A DNA stretch of 64,000 bases from Prunus persica (GCF_000346465.2 NC_034016.1:13015805-13079804); one strand, 5' to 3'. Shown: positions 24,801-37,510, numbered from the stretch's first letter. The notes: generated by a model from the letters alone, not told the origin. Program-made: numbers and translations.

Positions 24801-25080
24801 GCTTATTGAATCCACCTGCAAGGATGTCATCTTCACAACCAGTGAATTGCCTATTATTCTTGCCCAACTTAGATTTTTTATGTTTGCCTATATAGTAATA
24901 TATGTTGTTTGTGGTTTTTATCTTAGGTGGTAAGTGATATCAGTCAAGGAAGGGCCAATCTGCTAATGACATACTCACAACAAGTGCCCTTGCAACCATC
25001 ATCCTCTTCACTTACTCAACAAACCACACCCCATAGAGGACGATTCAAACACAGTGTCAAAAGAGGAGGACAAGTATAGA
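21848..25080 (+). pseudogene. mudrA-like MULE transposase, degenerate
   Basis: Order: PB1-like N-terminal domain (21848-22264, LELHHGG...KVCYLG), assembly gap, acidic region (22365-22700), Mut-type DNA-binding region (about 22740-23000, FRLGMQF...CPFVLYAS), MULE DDE domain (about 23250-23900, RPVIGVNACHLKG ... ISDQQKGL), SWIM zinc finger (CSC...CAH, about 24090-24135), zinc knuckle C-X2-C-X4-H-X4-C (24450-24490, CRACGKEGHNRRGC), and a Gln/Ala/Pro-rich tail after a likely intron (24503-24592). Breaks: a frameshift near 22700, a frameshift near 23463, TAG at 23505-23507 in the place of a conserved Trp, and adjacent TGA TGA at 24102-24107 in the SWIM finger. The first catalytic Asp of the DDE domain also reads Asn (GVN for GVD). 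Cannot encode an active transposase. Confidence 0.9.
22265..22364. other. Assembly gap (100 N)
   Basis: Exactly 100 undetermined bases inside the transposase gene; the size is conventional, so the true length is unknown. It may hide an intron or the missing part between the PB1-like and acidic regions. Confidence 0.99.
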
Positions 25081-25671
25081 CTATGAAGACATATTTTGTG
25101 GACTTTTAAGACCTATTTTGGGCTCTTAAGTACTTACTATGTGGATGTGTATTTTGGGTGAACAATTATAGACTTAAGTATGCTATTTGGTAATGTTATT
25201 TTGAAGGCTCTTTTGCCTATTCTATGTAATGTTCAGGTGTATTTTGGATTGTATGTAATGTGCAGTTGGTGAATGTTAATTGGTAATTGAAGCCTTTTGG
25301 ATTGTATGTAATGTGCCCCTGTTCATTTGGTATACACTGCCAATTCAGCACAAAATCAGCTTATATAGCAAAACATCTGATACACTGCCAAAGAGGCACA
25401 AAATAACCTTATGCCCAGGTTTTTGCCCATTTCTATACTAACAATTCCTGCCCATTTCTACACTATGCCCATGCCATCAAAAGCTATTCAAGAGTATATA
25501 CAACATTATGCCCATTTCCTGCCATTTCTATACTACCAAATCATCCATATTGATGAACAATATCACAATCATAAAACACAACAGAACAACAATCCATAAC
25601 CACCTTTGTCTTTGTCGATAACTCAAAATTTTCTCTTCTAGTACAACAACTTGTTGACCCATTCCCAGATT

Positions 25672-26248
25672 CTATTTTTTCAAAATCTTGATTTCTTCTT
25701 CCTCTTCTCTCAGTTTTTGCTCTAATTTATTCTTCTCTTCTTCCATCAATCTGAAATTCTCCGTCGTTGCTCTCAATTCGTCCTCCATTCCTCTTAGTCT
25801 TCTAAGTAACCCAGGTAAGATTTCCTTTCCTCGTGGGCATGTTTCATTCTCCACCCATGCGAAAAAATGCAACCCCCTCTTACTATTCAGCAATTCAAAC
25901 AAAACGAAACACCAATTTCAAACCCAACAAAACACCAATTTCATTCTCCAACCATGCGAAAAAAAGAAACACCAATTATTGTTATGCAATTCAAACAAAA
26001 ACTTACCCGATTATTGCAACATGCCTCAAATCTTCTTCCAGGATTCAGATCTGTCCATGAAGTCATGCCAAAAAAAAAGAAACACCAATTATTGTTCTGC
26101 AATTCAAACAAAAACTTACCCGATTATTGCAACATGCCTCAAATCTTCTTCCAGGATTTAGATCTGTCCATGAAGTCTGGCGTTTGATTTCCGACCCACA
26201 CTCGCAGTAACGATGGCTGCAATTTGAATATGTCGAACTCTCCGACAT
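25672..26248 (-). CDS. GRF zinc-finger/coiled-coil protein carried by the MULE
   Basis: Exon 1 is 26248-26120 (43 codons) and exon 2 is 25878-25672, giving 111 aa with no stop. Exon 1 encodes a GRF-type zinc finger (CECGSEIKRQTSWTD, NPGRRFEAC); exon 2 continues with HFFAWVENETCPRG and then a long charged coiled coil (ELRATTENFRLMEEEKNKLE, then E/K-rich to the end). This is the layout of small plant GRF zinc-finger proteins. It lies just inside the right TIR and is convergent with the transposase gene. The splice acceptor (AAG at 25881-25879) is inferred. The fourth zinc ligand expected before FF-x-W is not visible in this splice model. A 111-113 bp tandem duplication lies in the intron and copies the end of exon 1. 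Biochemical role unknown. Confidence 0.65.
25953..26176. repeat. 111/113-bp tandem duplication over GRF exon 1 end and intron
   Basis: Copies 25953-26063 and 26064-26176 are almost identical (GAAACACCAATTATTGTT... to ...CTGTCCATGAAGT). The duplicated piece contains the last ~58 bp of GRF exon 1 plus its donor site, so the intron holds a decoy partial exon. Confidence 0.85.
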
Positions 26249-26721
26249 TTTTCCTTCCCTCACTGCCCCTTCTAAGTTCTTCAGTTCTTCAATTGGGGGT
26301 CGAAGCGAAGGGTTTAAGGCGAGTGTTCATATTCGAAGGAGAGTCTTTAGGCTCGAAAAGACGCTTTTACCCCTTATTTTGACGGATAATTTGACAGAGT
26401 TGGACGGTAGGACCTAATTGCAACTGATTGTCTAATTAAAGGAGTTCGTTGCCTCAAAATTTAGTTCACGGACCCAATTGCAATTGGGGCCATAGTTCAA
26501 GGACGTCTACAGTAATTAACCCTTCCTTTTATTAACTTAGAATTGAAAATTACATTCATGACCTAGCTACGTACAACATAAAACAGACATAAAACATAGA
26601 CTTCTCTCAGAGCCAAGGGCTTTTTTTTTTTCAGTACATAGAAGCTTAGAAGCTACGTACAAGCCTGGCAAGCTTATTATATTTTACAATAACACCACCA
26701 GAATTGCAAGAATTCAACCTC

Positions 26722-27554
26722 TTAGTCATTGTAAACCGAAGCACTTGGCCTTGGCTCAAAATCTTCCTCAAATGGCTGCTTATATTCTTTTGCTGCAAAT
26801 GACTGCTTAGCTTTAGGACCAGCATTGTCTTTGGAAGAGAGCTTTGCTTTAGTTTCATCATGATTGTAGGATGTGAGACTGGGTCTGGGTTCAAATTCCT
26901 CAACCTCAACAAAAGGTTTTTTCACTTTTTCATGGCAGTCGGCTTTCTCTTTTGGTGTTGAATCAGAAATATCAACAAGGAGGCCTTCAATTGCCCGTGG
27001 CATAGGTTGCTCTTGCATGACATTTTTCCAGTATTTCCCGGCATCTCTTCTTGAATCTGTAGTTTTGGCAAACTGTTCCACAAGACAAAGAAAATAAAAA
27101 CAAATAAAAAGAAATTTCTAAGGCATTCTAAATGATCATGTTGAAATCTATACTATAAATTTAGATCACATATTTGACAAAAATTCACTTCAAATTGACA
27201 ATTTGACAATATAATATGACATACGAAGATAAATGTTCTCTTACCTTGTGTGGCAATATAAGATGTTTATGTTGCTAGAATGTGAATATAAACCATTAAT
27301 CAAGTTGATTATTCTAGAATGTGCGGTCTAAATTTATAGAATGACAACATAAGTTAGAGTATGATAAGAGAATATTTTCATGCAAGCATAATATAAGATT
27401 TTTGGTTGCATTTGTCTTGTCAGTCCTATATGTCTAGCAACTTCTTGGCTTTAAAAATTGGTGACTTCATAAGCAACAATAGGAAGGAGTGTATTATACA
27501 AATACTTACCAAAAGAAGAGAGAAAAGAGCTAAGATAGCACAAAGGGACTTCAT
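26722..27554 (-). CDS. Type II-b organ-specific protein (S2/P4-like)
   Basis: Exon 1 is 27554-27510 (MKSLCAILALFSLLL, identical to II-a) and exon 2 is 27072-26722; 131 aa, phase 0. The same N-terminal motif follows (SRRDAGKYWKNVMQEQPMPR, then AIEGLL). Only two FEPRP-type motifs are present (EEFEPRPSLTSYN and EDFEPRPSASVYND), with an intervening KAKLSSKDNAGPKAKQS linker resembling the type I linker. This is probably closer to the ancestral form of the type II gene than repeat-expanded II-a. Intact ORF and TATA box. The nearby MULE insertion at 26522 sits about 200 bp downstream of the stop, at the candidate poly(A) signal, so 3'-end formation may differ from II-a. Confidence 0.88.
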
Positions 27555-27619
27555 GTACTCTACAAATGATATGCAAAAGAGTTCTTTGTAGTTGTATTTT
27601 TGAAGGATATGTAACCTCA

Positions 27620-27629
27620 CTACTTATAG
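27620..27629 (-). promoter_or_regulatory. TATA box of type II-b
   Basis: CTATAAGTAG on the minus strand, 66-75 bp upstream of the ATG at 27554. Confidence 0.6.
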
Positions 27630-27654
27630 ATAATTTACTAGAAGGAAAGCATCA

Positions 27655-30267
27655 AGGCAGGCAGGACCTAATTATGGGCCCTAGATTTGTTTTTGAAGAA
27701 TGGTCCCTATAATTTTGATAATCATACTTTGGAACAAATCTGGGGCGGATCTAATTATGGGCCCTAGATTTTTGGCAGGTTTCTAAAGCAGGCACGCCAT
27801 GCTTTTCTATGTAGTCTAGTCGCACATTTTGTGTTTGTTTTTTTTTTTTTTTTAATATTTTTAATACAAGCAATATTAAGGAAGCAATATTCGAGAAGGG
27901 GGGAATTAAACTTAGAACTTCAAATACAACGGTAAATACTCTTAACAACTTGAATTACAAGCAATTATAAGTATCACGCAAGTAATTAACGAAAATTTTG
28001 ACGATGAAGTGAACGTCGGAACCAGATTGCACAAAATTGAAAAGCTTAGAGTATGAAATTTTTAAAGTTGAGAGTGCAAGGACAAACGTGCCTTAAAAAT
28101 AAAAATTCAGGGTACTAGATTGAAATTAACCCTTGTATTACATACATAACTATATCAATCGGATTCTCATTTATATGTTTTGCTTTGTCTTATGGGACTA
28201 TCATTTATGTGGTTTATAATTCATATATAATTGTCTTTCGCGAAGAATGACGAAAAGAAAGCAATGAGTACATCAGAATAATGAAACGAAATCAGGATCA
28301 ATGAAAGAAGATAACCTACTCTGCCTTTTTTGTCTTGTAAAGTAAGCAATTCAATCAAGGATTCTCATTTTATAACCCATTTCATAATAAAGAGATCTCT
28401 TTATTCATATACCTATTAGCTTTTAATTCAGTAATATTTCTTTTTTCTATAGTTCAAATCTAACTCCCCTCTTCGTTTCATTTAAAAAAAAAAAATCTAA
28501 CCCCCTCTTCCTTCCGTTAAAAAAATCAATTCCTATACTTTAAATATATTAATAATCATCATTTTAGAACAACTATAGACTGTTTACATAATCTATTAAA
28601 AATTAATCTAATTAAATAAATAATTATGCAAAATACAATGCCTATAGCTTGTTTTCTTTTTCTTTTTAACAGAATAACTTCAAATCTTTGATATATATTT
28701 TTAAAACCAGTACTATACTTCATTAGGGGTTACGTAGATAGCCTTTTTTTTTGTAATTTGTTTTTATATGTGTGTTTCTCTCAATTATGATATACATTTT
28801 TTATTGAGAAATTTTGAGATTGCGTTCATAATTCAGCCAAAAAGGTCACTAGCCACAAAGGGCCATTACAATAACATGGTGATTTAACATCAAACTCTCA
28901 CAAAAAAGAGGTGGAAAACTCTCACAAAAGGAGATGTGAAAACTACACAGAAAACCCAAAGAGTCTCTGCGACTTAAGAAACCGCAAAAACGATAATGGT
29001 GACAATTTGACGGTGAAATACAGGTGGAGTTTCAACGCCAAGACGCATCCACCTGTGATGGGTGGAGGAAATTCATAACAGAGCGAAGACGAGAAGGGGA
29101 AACTTTTTATCACTGAAAATGGGGGAAGAAAGGAGAAGGGAGGAAGAGAGAAGTGGATTGGGGAGGAGGAGAGGAGAGGAGAAGATGGGAGAAAGAATAG
29201 TGGCTTCCTCCCCTCAATTATGATATCTATAATTGTTGATTTTTTTTTTTTTTTTTTTGTGGTATGAACGAAAACTTTATTGATCAATAATAGGATAAAA
29301 AAGTCAGGAAACAACATGATTATGCAAGATAAATTTCAGTCATAACATCGTTATATGAATGACCCCAACCCTTCGACTTCTATGTGCTCTCCAATTTATT
29401 TCCTAAATTATAAGCAAATGAGATATTGTGACAAAAAAAACCTCGAAAATGAAAATAATATGATTGGAATCTCTAAAATTTGTTATAGTTTTATATCTGT
29501 AAGTCCAAGTAAAGATTGTCTACTAATAGCATATGCGAGTTAGGTTAATTGACATAGTTTAATTATTACATTTAGACGAGATCAGAGACATATCTAAATA
29601 TGTGAGCCCTACATTTTTTGAAGGTTTCTAATAATTATATCGACGAGTCCACATACTTTATGCATATGATAAGACTGCACATATGTTCTTGAGCTCCAAT
29701 AATTATATCGACGAGTCTTGTTTTGATAATTATGAATATGACCCCTCAACTGATTCTTAATGGCATTAATCCAAAACTATCCACTTCAATGTCCACATAT
29801 TTACCAACAAAAATGGGGCTCTACTTGTATCCACTTCAATGTTCATATGTTTCACACATGCATGGGGCTCTACTTGTATATAATTTCTTGTTTCTTTTGG
29901 GACCTCTAATCTGCAATAAGCATTCTATGTTTGGCAAGTGAAAACTAATAACTTGCATGATTATGGACATATTTTCATTATGATTAGCATCGGCCAGGAT
30001 CCTTTGCGGGTCATTGACAAAGGATGGTCTATTTATCCTATCATACCCCTACGTTGTACTATAATTCATATTATGTTTATGCGAGTTACATTTCTTTTTG
30101 TAGCTTTCTCTTATCTACTTCTATACGGTTTTCATTCTCCAATTAATGTAGTTTGATATTATCGGAATCTTCTATCTTCTAGCCCACCGTTTTAAACACC
30201 AACTCTACACAACAAAAGCAGAAATCGTTTAGTCATTTAATTTCTATCAAATAAATATGACATGTAA
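27655..30267. other. Spacer R-b of the duplicated locus
   Basis: Aligns with R-a (9541-13370) but lacks its retroposon A, truncated LTR element and internal duplication. It contains retroposon copy C. It continues after the solo LTR at 32906-33003. No gene seen. Confidence 0.7.
28797..29215 (-). mobile_element. Retroposon fragment copy C
   Basis: Minus-strand relative of 38414-39117: 3' end GAGAAATTTTGAGATTGC at left, then the CTCTCACAAAAG repeats and GAAAATGGGGGAAG. It is shared by descent with copy B in R-a, so it predates the locus duplication. Confidence 0.6.
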
Positions 30268-32905
30268 TGTAATAACCCAAACCTAAATTCATATTTAATT
30301 AGTAATATATTAAGAAAAAAAGATAATTTTGCCCTTGGAATAATTGAGTAAAGAAAAGTTGACTTTTTGACCGAGAAGGAATTTGACAATTCCACATACA
30401 CCGTTACGTAAAGCACGACGAAACGAGTTCGTAGACACGAAGTGGACTCGAATCGGAGCTTTAACGAAGGAAATACGGTTAAAATATGAAGAGGGAAAAA
30501 ACGGTAATTAGGAAAAAAAAATCAGATTTTAAAACCCTCATTCTCTCACTCTCTCTCTCTCTCTCTCGTTGCGACTACCCTTCCCCCAATCGACATTTTG
30601 TGGCGCCGTCGCCACCACGGACCACCACCGGCCACGAGACCGGTCTTGTTCGAACCGCCATCTCCTCATCTTCTCGTCCCACCCGGTTTTCGTCGCCGTC
30701 ATCCACTCCAGCTGTCGGAAATTGCAGAAATCCGAGCGGGTGTGTCCGAAACTTCACAGCCGTCGTTCTCCGTCGTCCGGCCACCAAATCGGACTAGCCA
30801 TGTATGGATTTTGAACCTCTCGAGCTGTTCTAGCTGCCTGTTGGGTAAGATTTAATCGGTTCTCAGCGTAGATAATTGATTTTCGAATTGGAAATTCGAC
30901 TGGTTTTTGGCCTCCGAGTTTGGCCACTTCTTGTCAGTTTTTGGGGTAGGTCCAAGAATAAAAGTGGCTCCAAATGTGGTGTTGTACCTAGGGTAGGAGT
31001 TTGGAGCCGTTGTTTTGAGATTTTCCAGCGATACGTAATCGCTTTGGACACCCAGTGCTTCCGGCGCGTGCGGCGGTGCGTGTGCGAGGGTAGTGAAGTG
31101 ACACTCTATCTTGATGAGATCCTTAGGTTGTCACGAGCGCGTAGGAATTCGCGGATCTCAATTTGGATACCGTTTGAGCCTCGAACGAATTTTACATATT
31201 GTACGATTTCCGGGTTCAATACTGTTGAGCCGTTGCATCGTAATCAATTTTAGATATGTTACTCTAAATAATTTCACATTCGTGTAATATTCGACGGATC
31301 GTGAATCGGAGTCCCGGATACTCCGAAATCGCGAACCCTAGGGTTATGGTTTAGAAATTATGCAATTGTACAATCGTGACCAATCTGACCATCCGATCGA
31401 GATCAAACCCTCGGGACATGTGTCCTAGACATATTGAAACTTCTTGAGGCTTCCGGATCATACTTGCGAGGTCATGGACCCGACGGGTCCCGGGTTGACT
31501 TTTTAGGACTTTAGTACTTTTTGAGTCCCAAGATACTGCTAAACTATTCCAAGCTTTTATGGGCATACGAATAACTTTAATTTGACTCACGTACTTCTAA
31601 GAGCCGGGGGTCAGGATTTTAAATTCATACTAGATTGTATTAATCGAATATTATGGTCATTGAATCAGGCACCCGGGCACCAGTTGACCCGCAGGAGGGA
31701 CCTTCAAGAGGTCCAGCGAGCTCGGACTACCAGTGAGTGGACTCTTTGTTTTTATAAATGAATTTAAGCAGTTTAATTTCAGTTACAGTATTTGATCTTG
31801 AATAAATTTTATTCAAAGATTAGTGTTACAAGCTGTTTTATGTTTTTGAATATTTGGTTTGCATGCTGCCGAGTGGAATACCTTTTACAGGATATAAGAA
31901 AAGAAATTCTAGTTAATTATCAGATAAATGGCAGCAGAATTTTAAAGGTTACAGGAATTCAGTTATCCAACAGATTTTCTTCAGAAATTTTATATTTTCC
32001 TAAATCACCTTGTACTCAGATATTAAATGTTGCCTTCGGATTATATTGGTTGCCTTCGGTTTAGTCAGCATGCTTGACAGTTGCCCCACGAGTTCTTTGG
32101 TACTCGAACTCGTGTGGAGTGAGTAATGCGGATCAGGTGGACTATGGTTCCCTGAATCCTGCGAGTTGCGGCTCGGATTGACCTCATGTTACTGAGACCT
32201 GCGAGTCTGTGTCAGCCAGGGTGATGCAAGGAATTGACGAATATAAGGAATTGACGAAAATAAAGGGTACATCTAGGTGGTAGTTTTAAACTGTTTTCAA
32301 TGCCTTAAGAAATTGATGTTGACCATGAGTATACTTGGCTTATATACATGTATAATTATCTGAGTGCATTGATTTCAGTCATAAAGAGAATAATTTAGTT
32401 TGTATAACTATTTTTACAGTGGGGTTAGTATGTTCTTATGCTATTTTCTAAACTTTGTTTTTGGGTCTACTCACCCTTTTTAATGTTTTGCGCCCCCAGG
32501 CAGTAGGCGTGCACAGTGATCCACCACCGGGCCGTTTTCCATCTTCTGCGCCTTTCTTTTGATGTAGGACTTTTTGTTTTGTAAAAAGATTGACTCATTT
32601 GTAAATTCTTAGTAACCGCTCTGATGTTTTGCCCTAGACTTAGAATTGAACTGTTGGAATGTATATATATGTATGCTGGCAGTTGGTTGTATATATATAT
32701 ACTTGTTTGGTAGGTGTAAATATTTTGGTATTAAGCCAGTTACAAGGGAAACTCTGCCGATTTTAAGGTAGCAGTCAACCTTGTTATTTTATCGTGCTTT
32801 GCATAGAAGGGCAATTAGGTCATTTGTGCCCGACATCCGCCAGATGTCGGACACGCACAGGATCCGGCTCGGATTCCAAAGCGGAATTTGGATCGGGTCC
32901 TGTCA
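30268..32905. mobile_element. Solo LTR (Ty3/gypsy-type, long)
   Basis: 2638 bp beginning TGTAATAACCC and ending GGGTCCTGTCA (TG...CA), with a 5-bp TSD TGTAA at 30263-30267 and 32906-32910. The paralogous empty site (ATATGACATATAATG near 13367 and 15838) confirms insertion. No second LTR or internal domain is present. It has a (CT)n tract at about 30543-30568 followed by a GC-rich stretch with small ORFs that I regard as LTR sequence, not genes. It is related to the LTR at 33810-37003. The gypsy assignment is from the TGTAAYAMCCC start and length only. Confidence 0.8.
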
Positions 32906-34075
32906 TGTAATGTTTTGATTAAACACTCAGTTATCATGTTTTTAAATAAATGACTAACCGATGTCCTGTTTGGTTTGTTTGTTTTTTTTTGGTAGGAATG
33001 ATTCACTACAAAAAAAAGTGGCAACAGCCACCATTTTGTCACAAATTTTAGTGACTATTGTGGGGGTTACTAAATGCTTTAGTCAGGGGTGGAGCCACAT
33101 TGGGACCAGTGTGGTCCCGGGCTCCCACTCAAGTTTTTATATATTTTAAAAGTAATATACTGTTATGTATTTGTATATGTATATTATTTCAAATACTTTA
33201 TGTTTTGATATGTACCCACATGTGTTGTGGCGGACTTATTAAGGCACAAGGAGGTAGTTCAAATTGCGCCATTGCTCAGCTAGTGGTGGTGCACTCCAAG
33301 TGTACAAATTACCTTATTTCCATTTTCAACATTTAAGTAAATATTTTTGTCCTTTGACTTTAATTTATTTTTATATTACTCAATTTACTTAAGTTTACAA
33401 TGTAAATAAGGAAGTACCCTCTTATTTGGATTCAAATAAAAATACTAGAAAATTAAATTCCTACCAAATCAAAATATGAAAAATCGATTTTAGTGTAAAA
33501 TACGATTTAGGCTAAAAATGATGGCTCATTAAGTCAATATATACTTCATACTAAAATCCCATAAAATCAAGTTTTCTTATTTGATGTGTAAGGAATAAAA
33601 GCCGCCAAAAATTGTCTTGAGAAAATGATTATTCCGAAAAACCATTTGTCATATTTAGTCAATATTTTTTCACGTATGATATGAATGCATGAAGGGGCCT
33701 AAGATTGTTTTTAATTTGGGAAATTTTAATTTCTTTTCTTCTTTCTATTGGGTTTAATGGGGGAAAAAGCTTTAAAGATATTTGCTAAATCACTACTCTT
33801 TGTCTATCTAGTAACACCCCGAGTCCAAATTTAATTACCCATTTAAATTATTTAATAGAAATAACGAATTTACCCTCCAAGTAGGGGTAATTTAGTCATT
33901 TCTTATCTGGAAGGATTTTGGGACAACGAGTGGTATGGTTACGTAGGTCGTACTAAGATGAGTCCGTAAACACGTAGTGGGCTCAAATAGGAGTTGTAAC
34001 GAAGAAGTTACGAGCAAAACATCACCAGTGGCAAAATCGTAAATATTTCAAAATAGGTTTTTAATAAAAAAAAAA

Positions 34076-34175
<100 letters not shown>

Positions 34176-35573
34176 GGCTGGGCTCGCACAGAACCCTTCC
34201 TCATCCCGATTTTTGAACAACCAAGCGACTCTTGGAGTCGTCGCCGTCGCCGTGGTCCACCATCGGTGAGTCCTTGCCACCCTAACCCACCCAATCTCCG
34301 CTGTCAACAGCCCGTGCAGCCGCCGAATTTTGCAAAAATCCAGCCGAATTTCGAGCTGTTTTCCTTCGATCGTGTCGGACACCTCCGGCCACCATTCCAG
34401 GCAATTAAGGTATGAATTTTTTGACTATTTTTCATGCTCTAGCTGATGGTTGGGTAGGATTTCATCAATGTTGAGCTTAGGTAGTTTGATTTTCAAATTG
34501 AAATTCTGCCGATTTTGGGTTTGCATTTTCGGCCGTTCCGGTCAGTTTTTGGGGTAGGTCCAAGAACAAAAGTTGTTCCAAATAGAGTGTTATACCTAGG
34601 GTAGGAACCTTCAGCCTTGGTTTTGAGATTTTCCGGCGATGCGTAACCGCTTTGGACACCCACGCGCTGCCGGCGCGTGTGGCGGTGTATGGGCACTGTA
34701 GAAATGGGGCATTATGTCCCGATGCAATCATCTTGTTGTCTTGAGCGCGTAGGTGTGCTCAGATTTCAATTTGGATACCTTTTGAGTCTCGAACGGATAT
34801 CACATATTGTGCATTATGCGGGTTTGATAGGTTTAAACCGTTGGATAGTCTTAGATTTATAATATGTTAATCTAGACATTCTTAGAATCGTATGGGATTC
34901 AACGGATCGTAAAACGGAATCCTGGATACTCCGGAAATGCCAACCCTAGGGCTAGGTTCCTAGTAACCGTCCGATCGTACGATCGTGAGCATTCCGACTG
35001 TCCGATCCGGACCAAACTTGCGAGATGTGTATCCTAAATATTGTGGAACCTATAGGAACTTTCGGATCGAAATATGGAGGTCGTGGGCCCCATGGGCCCG
35101 TTTGACCAGGTTGGGGTAGTTGGACCCCTCGGTTGACCGTGAGTCTTTTGAGGTAGTTTCACCCTTCGGAAGGTATTAGGATAACCTTTTTATCGAATCT
35201 TCATTGTTATTTGAGGTTAAATTGGAAATTGATTCGATTTAGGATTTTCCTTAGAGATTGTTTCTTATCATTAATTAATATTAATTGATTATAAATAAAG
35301 TATAATGTTCTAGTTGTGTGATACAATATTTTATGGAATTTGTGTGAAAACAAGCGTTGAATAATATTTAAATTGTTCTAGGATCTTTATGAAATTTATG
35401 TTTATATGCATGATCGTTGGTCTAAAAAAAATATTATTTTCATGATTAAATTACGTTGCGGTCTATTATAGACTGGTATCACTAAATTGGGATTACCTCT
35501 ATTACTAGTTTAGATAATTAAGAGTGTGTCAGTTTGAAGTGCTATATGCACTACCCTAAGTACCATCCTGTGA

Positions 35574-36450
35574 TTGTTAGGTTCCGCGTGGCATAGGTTA
35601 TCCGGTCTGTGGATAGACCCCATAAGTGGCGTTGGAATTTCCGGCGTGATAACAGACCCTATACGTGGCGTTGGAATTTCCGGCGTATGGGGAGATTATG
35701 TGATTGTTAGGTCTCGCGTGGCGTAGGATTTTTTGGTGTTGAGACAGACCCTATACGTGGTGTTGGAATTTCCGGCGTATGGGGAGAATATGTGATTGTC
35801 AGGTCACCCGTGGAGTAGGATTTTTCGGCAGGATGACAGACCCCATACGTGGCATTGGAATTTCCGGCGTATGGGGAGATGATGTTATGATGGTTAGGTC
35901 ACACGTGGCGTAGGATTTTCTAGCGTGATGACAGACCCCATACGTGGTGTTGGAATTTGCGGCGTATGAGGAGATTATGTGATTGTTAGGTCTCGCGTGA
36001 CGTAGGATTTTCTGGCGTTGAGACAGACCCCATACGTGGCGTTGGAATTTTCGATGTATGGGGAGATTATGTGATTGTTAGGTCACTCGTGGCGTAGGAT
36101 TTTCCGGCGGGATGACAGACCCAATACGTGGCGTTGAAATTTTCGGCGTATGTGGAGATGATATTATGATGGTTAGGTCACACGTGACGTAGGATTTTCC
36201 GGGGTGATGACAGACCCCATACGTAGCGTTGGAATTTCCGGCGTATGAGAAGATTATGTGATTGTTAGGTCTCGCGTGGTGTAGGATTTTCCTGCTCCGA
36301 GACAGACCCCATATGTGACGTTGGAATTTCTGGCGTATGGGGAAATTATATGATTGTTAGGTCACACGTGGCGTAGGATTTTCCGGCATGATGACAGACC
36401 CCATACGTGGCGTTGGAATTTCCGGCGTATGAGGAGATTATGTGATTATT
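35574..36450. repeat. 92-bp tandem array inside the LTR
   Basis: About nine units of 91-95 bp, each with GTTAGGTC(T/A)C(G/A)CGTGG..GTAGGATTTTC, GACAGACCCCATACGTGG and GTTGGAATTTCCGGCGTATG. Units with TCTCGCG and TCACACG/TCACTCG starts tend to alternate, suggesting a higher-order dimer. The related LTR at 30268-32905 lacks the array. Confidence 0.93.
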
Positions 36451-37373
36451 AGGGAGATGAAGTAAGGGTTGTTATACCATATTGGGAAGAATTACGTGTG
36501 GCTTGATCCCTCAGCGAGAGTACATAGGCAGCTTAGGGTTACTAGGTGCAGCCGCAGACATAGATGTGATTGTGTTAGGAGGTTAAAACCTCGTATGTTG
36601 GAATTTTAAAGGTAGATGATGTAAGTTGTGTTTAGTATTCATAATTCATATCTGAGTTTATTATTTGCCTTGCTGAAGGCAATATTTGGCTTAAGGGTTT
36701 TGTGGGTTGTTTGGTTTCACTTCGGTTTTTGTGAGGGCTGAAGGCCGAGTTTGTGAATTGCACGAAATTATATTGTGCGTGCTACCTATTGGGATATTAA
36801 ATGTGTTTTTGTGCAGGTTGAAATTTGGGGAAAGTTCAATTTACAAAGGAGACTCTGCCGAAATTTCGGTAAAAAGTCTCGTGCCCTTATTCCTTTTTGG
36901 GAAAAAGGATATAGTTTTAGAAATGGGCCCGACATCGGGGTGATGTCAGGAATTTCCACATGATTCGTCTGGGGTTTCGAAAAATTCGGGGCGGGTCCTG
37001 TCATATCTCTTGCAATTTTTCTTGCTTAGAATGTATTTGTCTATTCCTTTGTCGAGAACAATTATGATTGCAACCAATAAGCAATATAATTCTTGACATA
37101 TGTGATATATATACACTAGTTTTTGTATGTATTGTGAGTTCGAATTTTTGATTCTTTATAATTTGTAAGGGGCCCCCACACACATGAAATTCTGGCTTCG
37201 CCACTGGCTTTAGTCACCTTTTTTGACTTTTTTGGTGACTAAAAAGGCTTTCAGTCACCTTTTTTGCTTTTTTTAGTGGCTAACGCATTTAGTAACCCCC
37301 ACAACAGTCACCAAAATTGGTGACAAAATGATAACTATTGCAACTTTTTTTTGTAGTGATTGTACAAATGCTA

Positions 37374-37510
37374 TGCGAAAAGAGCTAAGATAGCACAAAG
37401 GGACTTCATGTCTACAAATGCTATGCAAAAGAGTTCTTTGTAGTTGTCTTTTTGAAGGATATGTAACCTCACTACTTTTAGATAATTTACTACAACGAAA
37501 GCATCAAGGC
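37374..37510 (-). pseudogene. Type II-c organ-specific gene, exon-1/promoter fragment
   Basis: Retains ATG at 37409 (MKSLCAILALF) and the 5' leader of a type II gene, then breaks at about 37375 before the splice donor. An ACAAATGCTATGC motif is repeated on both sides of the fragment. The TATA box is mutated (TTTTAGAT for TTATAGAT on plus). No exon 2 is present. Confidence 0.8.

Larger units (their letters stand above)
21058..26522 (+). mobile_element. Mutator-like element (MULE) with long TIRs
   Basis: 5465 bp including the gap, inserted between a type I and a type II block. The 9-bp target duplication TTCCTTTTA lies at 21049-21057 and 26523-26531; the empty site is present in both paralogous junctions (near 8112 and 44360). 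The TIRs are about 130 bp: left GGGTCAATTACTGTAGACGT, right its near-complement ending CGTCTACAGTAATTAACCC. Inside are a degenerate mudrA-like transposase gene (plus) and a GRF zinc-finger gene (minus), convergent. Confidence 0.95.

Noticed and set aside
30486..30855. Several overlapping GC-rich ORFs downstream of a (CT)n tract, resembling a 5' gene end
   Set aside because: They lie entirely inside a solo LTR delimited by TG...CA and a 5-bp TSD, and the related LTR has a similar GC-rich stretch in other frames.
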